Of a stretch of 43,403 bases of DNA, positions 23,811 through 30,589 are shown piece by piece. The stretch is from contig JAMPDR010000010.1 of assembly GCA_023665555.1 (NCBI GenBank), forward strand, positions 1 to 43,403. The letters are read 5' to 3'. The position numbers and the translations under genes are program-made. How positions within the stretch are numbered: the first letter of the stretch is position 1; each line of letters begins with the position of its first letter. The DNA comes from Ruminococcus sp. (GTDB taxonomy: Bacteria > Bacillota > Clostridia > Oscillospirales > Acutalibacteraceae). The notes below the pieces were generated by a model. The model had not been told where the DNA came from, did not search any database, and saw only the letters and a list, made by a program, of their open reading frames with translations.

Positions 23811-24021
23811 AATTAGTAATGAGGAATTAGGAGTGAGGAACGAGGGATGCGGGGAAGATATTGGCAACGTTAGTTTTTTAACCGCAAAGATAGATAGCAG
23901 CTATTTTATAGCTTGTTATTATAATAAATCTCTAACTGCCGAATAAAATTTATTTTCGCGGACGAGTGATTTAAAATTGTTGTTGGTTTTATCCGCGACC
24001 ATAACTCCTCACTCCTCACTA
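23811..24021 (+). repeat. Hairpin repeat, copy 9 (full) between lepA and hemW
   Basis: Left flank GAGGAATTAGGAGTGAGG, module TGCGGGGAAGATATTGGC...AACCGCAAAG, an AGCTAT-TTT-ATAGCT hairpin with TTATTATAATAAA, a TTTCGCGGAC...TATCCGCGACC stem and right flank AACTCCTCACTCCTCAC, complementary to the left. Copy 9 is a good reference for the full structure. Confidence 0.85.
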
Positions 24022-24040
24022 ACAGAAAGTGTATACAAAC

Positions 24041-25144
24041 ATGAAAAAAGGACTTTATATTCACATTCCGTTTTGCTCTTCAAAGTGTGACTACTGTGAT
24101 TTTTATTCCTTTGTTCCCGCAGAAAAAGAAACGGACAGCTATCTTTCGGCTGTCCTTTCGTCTGTTGAAAAGTGGGGCAGAAGAGTCAGCGGTAGTTTTG
24201 ACAGTATCTATTTCGGCGGAGGTACACCATCATTTTTCGGTGGTGAGAAAATCAGTGCCATAATCAAGAAGATTTATGAGTGCTTTGATATTGACTCTGA
24301 CTGTGAAATCACAGTCGAGTGCAATCCCTCATCTGTAACTGATAACTTGATGTTTTTGCTGAGCGAAGCAGGAGTTAACCGTATCTCAATGGGTGTTCAG
24401 TCTGCGGTGAACAGTGAAAGAAAACAACTCGGAAGAAGATCTGATTGTGTTCAGACTGAAACAGCAATAGCACTTGCTAAAAAGCACGGTATAACGAATA
24501 TTTCGCTTGACCTGATGCTCGGCATACCGTCACAGACGATACAGACACTCGATGAAAGTCTTGATTTTATCATCAGAAGCAAAGTTAAGCATGTCAGCGC
24601 ATATATGTTAAAGATTGAAGAGAGCACACCGCTTTATAAAAATCAGAACAAGTTACACTTTCCGGATGAGGATACAGTTTGTGATATGTATTACCGTGCT
24701 ATTGAGCGGCTCAAAGATGCAGGGTTCATGCAATATGAAATTTCAAATTTTGCTGTTCCCGGCTATGAAAGCAGGCACAACGTGAAATATTGGAACTGTG
24801 AGGAATATCTCGGAATAGGTCCGTCGGCACATTCATTCATCGATGGAAAACGATTTTATTATAAGCGTGATATAGGTTCATTTATCAGCGGTGATGAACC
24901 TGAAAATGATGGAACGGGCGGCGATGAAGAGGAATATATCATGCTTAGACTGCGTCTGAAAGATGGTATTGTTAAAAGCGAATATTTCAATCGTTTCGGT
25001 AAAGTTATGCCCGATAAATATATAAATCGTGCGAAAAAATTGCAAAAGTTCGGTTTAGTGCAAGTGAACGATGAAAGTATTAGTCTGACCGAAAAAGGCT
25101 TTTTGCTGTCAAACAGTGTTATTGCGGAGATTATGTTTGATTAG
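24041..25144 (+). CDS. hemW: Radical SAM haem chaperone HemW (oxygen-independent coproporphyrinogen oxidase-like)
   Basis: The 367-residue protein starts GLYIHIPFCSSKCDYCDFYS, with the radical SAM cysteines at C12, C16 and C19 and the HemW-type CxYCDFYS. SIYFGGGTPSFF, ITVECNPSS and GVNRISMGVQSAV complete the expected core, and ISNFAVPGYESRHNVKYW marks the C-terminal HemW domain. HemW proteins bind haem and hand it to respiratory proteins; many were wrongly named HemN. ATG 24041 is preferred over GTG 24029; the only ribosome-binding site is a weak AGAAAG, because repeat copy 9 ends some 20 bases ahead. Confidence 0.94.
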   Translation: MKKGLYIHIPFCSSKCDYCDFYSFVPAEKETDSYLSAVLSSVEKWGRRVSGSFDSIYFGGGTPSFFGGEKISAIIKKIYECFDIDSDCEITVECNPSSVTDNLMFLLSEAGVNRISMGVQSAVNSERKQLGRRSDCVQTETAIALAKKHGITNISLDLMLGIPSQTIQTLDESLDFIIRSKVKHVSAYMLKIEESTPLYKNQNKLHFPDEDTVCDMYYRAIERLKDAGFMQYEISNFAVPGYESRHNVKYWNCEEYLGIGPSAHSFIDGKRFYYKRDIGSFISGDEPENDGTGGDEEEYIMLRLRLKDGIVKSEYFNRFGKVMPDKYINRAKKLQKFGLVQVNDESISLTEKGFLLSNSVIAEIMFD

Positions 25145-25149
25145 GAGCA

Positions 25150-25370
25150 CAAAATAATTAGGAATGAGTAGTGAGGAATGAATGTCACGGGGAGATTTTT
25201 ACCAATCATCAGTTTAGCAACCGCGAAGATAGAAAGAAGTTGATTTTTAAGTTTCTATTATAATAAATCTCTGACAGCTATATCTAATTTATTTTCGCGG
25301 ACAAATGATGAATTTTATTGCAGTTTTACTCGCGACCTTAACTTCTAATTTCTCATTGTATATGCTCCTC
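25150..25370 (+). repeat. Hairpin repeat, copy 10 (full)
   Basis: Same order as copy 9: GGAATGAGTAGTGAGGAATG, CACGGGGAGATTTTTACC...AACCGCGAAG, TTATAATAAATCTCTGAC, TTTCGCGGAC...ACTCGCGACC and a TTAACTTCTAATTTCTCA flank. Confidence 0.8.
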
Positions 25371-25430
25371 ATTTTATTTAACGTACATTAATAGAATTAA
25401 AATGATTACTTATAGAAAGGATATTGACTT

Positions 25431-26540
25431 ATGAAACCATATGGACTTGTACTTGCCGGCGGAGGTGCAAAGGGTGCTTATCAAATCGGCGCATGGAAAG
25501 CAATGCGTGAAATCGGTGTTACATTTGAGGCGGTTTCAGGTGTGTCTATCGGTTCTATAAACGGCGCATTTATTGCTGCCGATGATTATAAAAATGCGGT
25601 TGAATTTTGGAATATAGCTTCAATTGACAAGGGTGTGAAAACCGAAGAGCCTTTGCCCGACCCTGAAAACTTGTTCAGCAGGAAGAATTGGGGTGTGCTT
25701 TTCAAAGAGTTCATGAAAAATAAAGGCTTTGATGCTTCGCCTGTTAATGATTTTCTGAAAGATTATATAGATGAAGAAAAGGTTAGGAAGAGCGGTATAC
25801 CTCTTGCAATTGTGACTGTACAAATGACACAGGGGGTCAATCCACTTGAACTTTTTATTGATGATATTCCGCAGGGTGCTCTTGTTGATTATCTGCTGGC
25901 ATCATCCAACATTCCTCTTGCAAACAACATTGGACCGGAGGGTGAACACTTCCTTGACGGCGGAATTTATGATAATATCCCTGTCAGTGTGCTTAAGAAA
26001 AACGGTTATAACCGACTTGTTGTTGTTGACATTTCAAGTATCAAAGGTGTCAATCACAGCCTTGACCTCATCAATTCGCAGATAGTTTACATAAGACCTT
26101 ACAACATTGACGATCTTGGTGCGGCATTTGATTTTGACAATGATATGATTGAAAAGCGAATAAAGATGGGTTACCTTGATGCGAAAAAGGCTTTTTCTTA
26201 TTTGCTTGGAAAAATCTATTACTTTGAGCCGAAAACCTATAGAAACATGGTAAGACGCTTTGGTGGTGAAACGGTTTCGCAGCTTGAAGATTTAGCTTAT
26301 GAAATGCAGATTCCGCGACTTGAAATATACACCGAAGAGGAATTTTTGTCGGCGGTGAAATTCGGCTATGAAGAATACAAGGCAAAGAAAGAGGCTGAAA
26401 AAGCCGAAGAGAAAAATAAAGGCAAAGAAAAAGATATCGAGAAAGAAGGCATTTATGCAACCATCATGAAGCTACTTTCAAGAAAGAAGGATGCAAGCGA
26501 TTTTGAAGATGCTATTGCGGTGCTGGAAGGACTTAATTAA
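25431..26540 (+). CDS. Patatin-like phospholipase (RssA/YchK type)
   Basis: The 369-residue protein begins LVLAGGGAKGAYQIGAWKAM (glycine-rich oxyanion loop), has the nucleophile elbow GVSIGSING with Ser39 and the catalytic Asp of FLDGGIYDN at Asp176, i.e. the Ser-Asp dyad of patatins. It should cleave acyl chains from membrane lipids. About 90 extra residues follow the catalytic domain, the last part a Lys/Glu-rich segment (KKEAEKAEEKNKGKEKDI) that may form a charged helix. ATG 25431 follows GAAAGGATATT. It is monocistronic or drives the small ORF at 26616. Confidence 0.9.
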   Translation: MKPYGLVLAGGGAKGAYQIGAWKAMREIGVTFEAVSGVSIGSINGAFIAADDYKNAVEFWNIASIDKGVKTEEPLPDPENLFSRKNWGVLFKEFMKNKGFDASPVNDFLKDYIDEEKVRKSGIPLAIVTVQMTQGVNPLELFIDDIPQGALVDYLLASSNIPLANNIGPEGEHFLDGGIYDNIPVSVLKKNGYNRLVVVDISSIKGVNHSLDLINSQIVYIRPYNIDDLGAAFDFDNDMIEKRIKMGYLDAKKAFSYLLGKIYYFEPKTYRNMVRRFGGETVSQLEDLAYEMQIPRLEIYTEEEFLSAVKFGYEEYKAKKEAEKAEEKNKGKEKDIEKEGIYATIMKLLSRKKDASDFEDAIAVLEGLN

Positions 26541-26612
26541 TGAGGAATAAGGAGTGAGGAACGGTTGCGTGGTGGCTTGTTGGCTGACAAAAGAAATAGT
26601 ACGCAAAGGGAA
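26540..26612 (+). repeat. Hairpin repeat, copy 11 (partial)
   Basis: ATGAGGAATAAGGAGTGAGG then GAACGGTTGCGTGGTGGCTTG...AGTACGCAAAGGG, i.e. left flank and first module only. It supplies the leader of the 63-residue ORF. Confidence 0.65.
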
Positions 26613-26615
26613 TTC

Positions 26616-26807
26616 ATGAAAATTACTAGACTTGTTGAAAAAACGGAAAATGATGGCTCTGCGGTAAATTTGGTGATAAAATTAGCGGTTGAAGGCGATA
26701 ATCCCAACTATAAAAACTCTATAATAACGGCAATCAAAGAAAGCGATAAACGGTTTGAACAAAGATTGAGAAATGATCAACCGGTTTATATAAGGTTGAC
26801 AAAATAG
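26616..26807 (+). CDS. Small 63-residue protein of unknown function
   Basis: ATG 26616 follows AAAGGGAATTC and gives MKITRLVEKTENDG...VYIRLTK, a hydrophilic protein with mixed alpha/beta character and no recognised motif. It lacks cysteines and membrane segments. The -35 box of the RNA promoter at 26796 lies in its last codons, so either the gene is real and tightly packed or the frame is accidental. Good ribosome-binding site and balanced composition favour a real gene, moderately. Confidence 0.55.
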   Translation: MKITRLVEKTENDGSAVNLVIKLAVEGDNPNYKNSIITAIKESDKRFEQRLRNDQPVYIRLTK

Positions 26808-26824
26808 TATAAAACGTTTATAAT
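26796..26824 (+). promoter_or_regulatory. Consensus promoter of the kissing-loop RNA
   Basis: Perfect TTGACA (26796-26801), 17-base spacer, perfect TATAAT (26819-26824). Confidence 0.93.
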
Positions 26825-26830
26825 GAACAT

Positions 26831-26990
26831 AGGATATGATTAGGCTATATGAGGTGGTAAAGTTCGTAGCGACCACACGCCGATGGTAACGACAGGAAGA
26901 AATTCCGAGAGATGCAGGAGAGTGCTACGCCTGCCATATAACCGATTTATCTGATAAACCGTCGTTGAGAAATCATCGGCGGTTTTTACA
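26831..26990 (+). ncRNA. Candidate structured RNA with a kissing-loop junction, about 160 nt
   Basis: From the expected transcription start, a closing stem P1 pairs GGCTATATG (26843-26851) with CATATAACC (26935-26943, one mismatch). Inside are three hairpins: P2 GTGGT (26854-26858)/ACCAC (26872-26876), P3 GGAA-GAAA-TTCC (26895-26906) and P4 GCAGG (26914-26918)/CCTGC (26930-26934). The P2 loop contains CGTAGC (26865-26870) and the P4 loop GCTACG (26924-26929), exact complements, so the two loops can kiss. A terminator follows at 26956. Such compact junctions with loop-loop contacts are typical of riboswitch aptamers (purine, lysine) but the conserved bases of these classes are not present, nor those of SRP, 6S or T-box RNAs. 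The next gene, a B12-binding radical SAM protein, begins 250 bases on, after a repeat. Confidence 0.7.
26956..26987 (+). terminator. Rho-independent terminator of the kissing-loop RNA
   Basis: AAACCGTCG (26956-26964) pairs with CGGCGGTTT (26977-26985, one wobble) and a T-run overlaps the descending arm. Confidence 0.88.
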
Positions 26991-27011
26991 TGAGTGAAAC
27001 CTAACCAATTG

Positions 27012-27225
27012 GGTCGAAGAAGTAACAACCGTAAGGTTTTAACCGCTAAGGCAGATAGCAGTTGTTTTATAGAAAGTTATTATAATAACTTTCTAACCGT
27101 TATATATAATTTGTTTTCGCGGACTAAAACGTAAAAGTTGAATATTTTTAATCCTTGACCTTACTTCTTCACTGTTCCTTATTACTTCTGCGTAGCAACT
27201 TCTCACTCCAAATTCCTAATTTTTT
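27012..27225 (+). repeat. Hairpin repeat, copy 12 (full, left flank altered)
   Basis: GAAGAAGTAACAACCGTAAG...AACCGCTAAG, a TTATTATAATAA core, TTTCGCGGAC, TAATCCTTGACC and a right flank TTCTTCACTGTTCC...AATTCCTAATT. It separates the RNA from the radical SAM gene. Confidence 0.7.
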
Positions 27226-27242
27226 CTGAAAGGAGATCCCAT

Positions 27243-28961
27243 ATGCAAAAATATACTGCACTAATCTGTTGTATCAACTCAAAATACATTCATTCATCTC
27301 TTGCACCGTGGTGTCTGCTTTCGGGAGTCAAAGAACTTTGTGATGATTTAGTCGATGCTCAGGTTGTTGAGGGAACGATAAATGAAAAAATGCAAGCCGT
27401 GGTTAAGCGTTTGCTTGATAAAAGACCCGACGCTGTCGGTTTTTGTTGCTATATCTGGAATATCCGTTATGTGCTTGAAACGGCAAATCAGATCAAAACA
27501 GCCATGCCGAATGTGAAAATTATTCTCGGAGGCCCTGAGGTGAGTTTTAATCAGCGTGATATTCTTGATGAAAACAGCTTTGTTGATTATGTGCTGGCAG
27601 GTGAGGGTGATTTTGCTTTTGCAAGGCTTGTTAAATCGCTCGCAGAAGGTGAACTACCGGAGAAGAATACAGTTTCAATGAGAGCAGAGGACAGACTTGT
27701 CATAGGTGATTATCAGACAGCACAGCACACCGTGTCGCCCTACTGCAAGGAATATTTCGATGCGCTCGGCGGCAGAATTGCTTATATTGAAAGCAGTCGC
27801 GGCTGCCCGTATCATTGTGCCTTCTGCCTTTCGGGAACGGACAGAACTGTTCGATTTTTTGAACTTGATCGTGTAAAAAAAGAGATGTTACTTTTGGCTC
27901 AGTCGGGTGCAAAAACAATTAAGTTTGTTGACCGCACTTTCAATTGCAGCAAAAAGCGTGCTTCTGAAATTCTGATTTTCATCAAAGAAAATTACGGCTC
28001 TGCGATTGCGGACGATGTCTGTTTCCACTTTGAAATTGCCGCTGATATTCTTGATGATGAACTGCTGTTGCTGATATCTTCAATGCCGTGCGGCTCGGTT
28101 CAGTTTGAGGCAGGAATACAAAGTTTCAACAGCAAAACGCTTGAAGCAATAAACCGAAAAACGAATCTCGACAGACTTTGCCGCAACATAAAAAAGCTGG
28201 TGTCGTTCGGCAATTGTCACATACATATTGACTTGATTGCAGGTTTGCCGCATGAAGATTTGGCATCATTCAAGCAGAGTTTCAACCTCGCGTTTGAACT
28301 TGGTGCAAACATGCTGCAACTCGGCTTTTTGAAAATCCTTTATGGTTCATGTATGGAAACAAATAAGGAAAATTTTCCGTGCGAATACAGCACCGAACCG
28401 CCATATGAAGTGATTTCAACACCATGGATAAGTAAGCAGGAACTTGACTTTTTGCATCTTTTTGAAGATGCGTTTGAGCGCGTATATAACAGCGGGCGTT
28501 TCCGCCGCACAGTGAAATATCTGCAAACCTGCACGAAGAAAACAGCCTTTGATATTTTCAGCGACTTCGCAATTTGTGTTAAAGATAAGAATATAGAAAG
28601 ACCACCGCTGGATCTATACACGAAATGGATTTATGAATTCTTCTCGTGCTATGAAAATGTTGATAAGATGGTACTGAGAGATATGATGATAACGGACAGA
28701 ATCGCAGGCAATTCATCGGGAATTATTCCAAAGTGCTTGCAGGTTAAGGATGAAAATCTGCGAAAGGTGAAACATGCACTTGCACTTAAATATCCGATGA
28801 AAAAAGGCACAAAAAGAAGTGCCGCAATTCTTTACAGCACCAACGAAGTTATTTTTTGCGACTATGGCGAAAAGGGCAGAGTCAGCGGTGAATATGAGTT
28901 TGCAATTGAAAAAATGGAAGATTTGACGAATTTTTTTGAAGAAAATCAGAAAAACGCTTGA
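27243..28961 (+). CDS. B12-binding-domain radical SAM protein with DUF4080-like C-terminus
   Basis: The 572-residue protein has an N-terminal cobalamin-binding-like Rossmann domain (about 1-140: CCINSKYIHSSLAPWCL, VGFCCYIWN, IILGGPEVS, VLAGEGDFAF), a radical SAM domain with the cluster cysteines in SSRGCPYHCAFC and a C-terminal region (about 380-570) of the DUF4080 kind. Related proteins (P-methylase/BchE-type) catalyse methyl transfers or ring chemistry; many such DUF4080 proteins lack a canonical DxHxxG motif for B12, and none is visible here, so cobalamin use is uncertain. The substrate is unknown. ATG 27243 follows AAAGGAGATCC. A MerR regulator follows, its promoter overlapping the stop codon. 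Confidence 0.9.
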   Translation: MQKYTALICCINSKYIHSSLAPWCLLSGVKELCDDLVDAQVVEGTINEKMQAVVKRLLDKRPDAVGFCCYIWNIRYVLETANQIKTAMPNVKIILGGPEVSFNQRDILDENSFVDYVLAGEGDFAFARLVKSLAEGELPEKNTVSMRAEDRLVIGDYQTAQHTVSPYCKEYFDALGGRIAYIESSRGCPYHCAFCLSGTDRTVRFFELDRVKKEMLLLAQSGAKTIKFVDRTFNCSKKRASEILIFIKENYGSAIADDVCFHFEIAADILDDELLLLISSMPCGSVQFEAGIQSFNSKTLEAINRKTNLDRLCRNIKKLVSFGNCHIHIDLIAGLPHEDLASFKQSFNLAFELGANMLQLGFLKILYGSCMETNKENFPCEYSTEPPYEVISTPWISKQELDFLHLFEDAFERVYNSGRFRRTVKYLQTCTKKTAFDIFSDFAICVKDKNIERPPLDLYTKWIYEFFSCYENVDKMVLRDMMITDRIAGNSSGIIPKCLQVKDENLRKVKHALALKYPMKKGTKRSAAILYSTNEVIFCDYGEKGRVSGEYEFAIEKMEDLTNFFEENQKNA

Positions 28962-28988
28962 CTGTAAAGTTGGTTTATAGTTTATAGT
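28958..28988 (+). promoter_or_regulatory. MerR-type promoter with 19-base spacer
   Basis: TTGACT (28958-28963, overlapping the stop of the radical SAM gene) and TATAGT (28983-28988) are separated by 19 bases, the elongated spacing on which MerR proteins act by DNA distortion. The spacer holds the imperfect repeat GTAAAGT/GTTTATAG. Likely autoregulated. Confidence 0.7.
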
Positions 28989-29008
28989 AGCCTTAGAGGT
29001 GACATAAA

Positions 29009-29806
29009 ATGAAAATAAATGAAGTCGAAGCCTTGCTTGACCTTTCAAGAGCCAACGTCAGATTCTATGAAAAAGAGGGTTTGATATCACCCGAAAGGAA
29101 ATCCAACGGCTATCGCGATTACAGCGAAGAGGATATTGCAAGGCTTAAAAGAATAATTGTTTTCCGCAAACTCGGTATATCCGTTCGGGACATCAAAGAA
29201 ATTTTTGACGGAACACTGACATTGCAGGAAGCGGCTGATAACAGTGTTGAATCAATCAAAGAGCAGATTGAAGAACTTAACGGAGCGTTAAAGGTTTGTC
29301 AGATGATTTCGCAAAACGATGAGAGAATTGAAACCTTTAACGAGGATCACTATCTTGAAGTGATTGAAAACCGTGAGCATGACGGCGAAAAGTTTATTGA
29401 TTTTTGCAAAGACTATGCACAGTTTGAACTTGAAGTTTTAGGAAACATGTGGAAATGGGTGTTTTTTCATAACTTTGATAAAGACGCTAAAAAGCACGGA
29501 GTTGTTTATGCTGTTGTGATTGTTTTGCTCATCTGCACTGTCAGAGGTTTGATGGCTCAGTTTGTGTGGAAAAAGGAAAGCTTCATCGAGGCTTTCATGT
29601 ATCCGTTCATCATTTTTGTAATGGTATCGCTGATACTATTGCCGATATTTCTGCTTATAAAATTCAAAAAAGAAAAAGCGGCAAGCGTTTTGTACACGAT
29701 TATCTTTGTCATTGCTTGCATAATTTTGGCTTTGATTGCAGGTCTGCTTGTGTTTGGACTGTTGGCAGGTCTGGTGGGTTTTATTAAGGGTGTTGTTGCA
29801 GGGTGA
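29009..29806 (+). CDS. MerR-family transcription regulator fused to a three-helix membrane domain
   Basis: The 265-residue protein starts with a full MerR DNA-binding domain (1-70: winged helix LSRANVRFYEKEGLIS, then RDYSEEDIARLKRI) and a dimerisation coiled coil (about 75-120). Instead of a small ligand-binding tail it carries, after a linker, three membrane helices at about 164-183, 196-218 and 229-255. So the regulator is tied to the membrane and may sense a membrane or envelope signal. It should bind and untwist promoters with 19- to 20-base spacers, and its own promoter has such a spacer. A damaged copy of its membrane segment lies 550 bases downstream. No metal-binding cysteine pair of the CueR or MerR type is seen. 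Confidence 0.88.
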   Translation: MKINEVEALLDLSRANVRFYEKEGLISPERKSNGYRDYSEEDIARLKRIIVFRKLGISVRDIKEIFDGTLTLQEAADNSVESIKEQIEELNGALKVCQMISQNDERIETFNEDHYLEVIENREHDGEKFIDFCKDYAQFELEVLGNMWKWVFFHNFDKDAKKHGVVYAVVIVLLICTVRGLMAQFVWKKESFIEAFMYPFIIFVMVSLILLPIFLLIKFKKEKAASVLYTIIFVIACIILALIAGLLVFGLLAGLVGFIKGVVAG

Positions 29807-29840
29807 ATTATTGATGGAATTCTCAGTTGACCGTATCTGT

Positions 29841-30185
29841 TACTGTCCATCATACTAACAAGACCAGTAAAAACGGATAATAGAAAAAAATCCCCTCCTA
29901 TGGTAGAATAGAAATATCTATCATAGGAGGAAATTTTATGTCAAGACGTTATAGACGAGTTTCAATGTACGAAGAAGAGATGGTAAAACTAAAGGAAGCT
30001 GACCTAATCAAAAGTGGGTTACAGATATTTCTTACATCAAGACATCACAAAGTACACTATACTTATCTGTCATCAGAGATTTATTTGATAACAGTATTGT
30101 TGCCTACAAGACCGGCACTGAACAGAACATCAACCTTGTTCTTTCTACCATTCGTGCCGCCAAGAAAAAAGAAAAAGGAGATGAA
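29841..30185 (+). mobile_element. Remnant of an IS3-family (IS150-like) insertion sequence
   Basis: The left end carries GACCAGTAAAAACGGATAAT and an inverted repeat CCTCCTATG (29895 region) / CATAGGAGG, which hides the ribosome-binding site of the transposase gene, as is common in IS3 elements. An orfA start is followed by an internal orfB piece after a large deletion. No right end is found; the element is dead. Confidence 0.75.
29938..30180 (+). pseudogene. IS3 transposase remnant (orfA start joined to internal orfB)
   Basis: From ATG 29938 the first 24 codons, MSRRYRRVSMYEEEMVKLKE, match the helix-turn-helix start of IS3 orfA proteins. The frame then leaves that family, and in another frame from about 30010 appear VTDISYIKTSQ, LYLSVIRDLFDNSIVAYKTG and NLVLSTIRAAKKKEK, an internal part of the orfB integrase (DDE) domain. 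About 700-900 bases of a normal element are missing between them. No functional transposase can result. Confidence 0.8.
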
Positions 30186-30188
30186 AAT

Positions 30189-30359
30189 ATGAACAAATCA
30201 ACTGCGCCAGCGCCAATGGATGAAGAAATATTGGCATATGAGCGTGTGCCGATTGCGATTGCGGCGAGATATCTCGGTCTGACACGTCCGATGTTAGAAT
30301 ATAAAATGCAAAGCGGCAATATGCCGTTCGGCGAGGCTATCAAAGGCAAAGGCAGATGA
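30189..30359 (+). pseudogene. Truncated excisionase-like helix-turn-helix gene
   Basis: ATG 30189 follows AAAGGAGATG and gives 56 codons. MDEEILAYERVPIAIAARYL and GLTRPMLEYKMQSGNMPFGE read as a MerR/excisionase-like DNA-binding domain of the kind found in mobile elements. The frame ends at a TGA exactly where homology to the MerR membrane domain begins, so it is probably cut off by a rearrangement. It could still be expressed as a short protein. Confidence 0.6.
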
Positions 30360-30360
30360 G

Positions 30361-30548
30361 TGTGGGGTTGTTTATGCCGTCACGATTATTTTGCTCATCT
30401 GCACTGTCAGAGGTTTGATGGCTCAATTTGTGTGGAAAAAGGAAAGCTATATCGAGGCTTTCCTTTTTCCGTTCATTTAATTTGCAATGATATCGGTGGT
30501 TATGTTTCCGATATTTCTGCTTATAAAATTCAAAAAGGAAAAAGCAAC
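30361..30548 (+). pseudogene. Duplicated fragment of the MerR membrane domain, with an internal stop
   Basis: Translating from 30361 gives CGVVYAVTIILLICTVRG and LMAQFVWKKESYIEAFLFPF, then a TAA stop, then MFPIFLLIKFKKEKA. This matches residues about 163-224 of the MerR regulator encoded at 29009-29806, at both DNA and protein level. The DNA-binding half is absent. It is a dead partial paralogue, evidently from a tandem duplicate split by the IS-derived sequence. Confidence 0.88.
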
Positions 30549-30589
30549 AAATCACCGCAGCTGTTTTTCTATGGGATGTGTATAATCAA

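Noticed and set aside
26831-26990. Signal-recognition-particle RNA, 6S RNA, T-box or purine riboswitch
   Set aside because: GGTGGTAA near the start recalls a T-box and GGAAGAAATTCC an SRP tip, but the SRP symmetric loop, the T-box 3' position and the purine core are absent.
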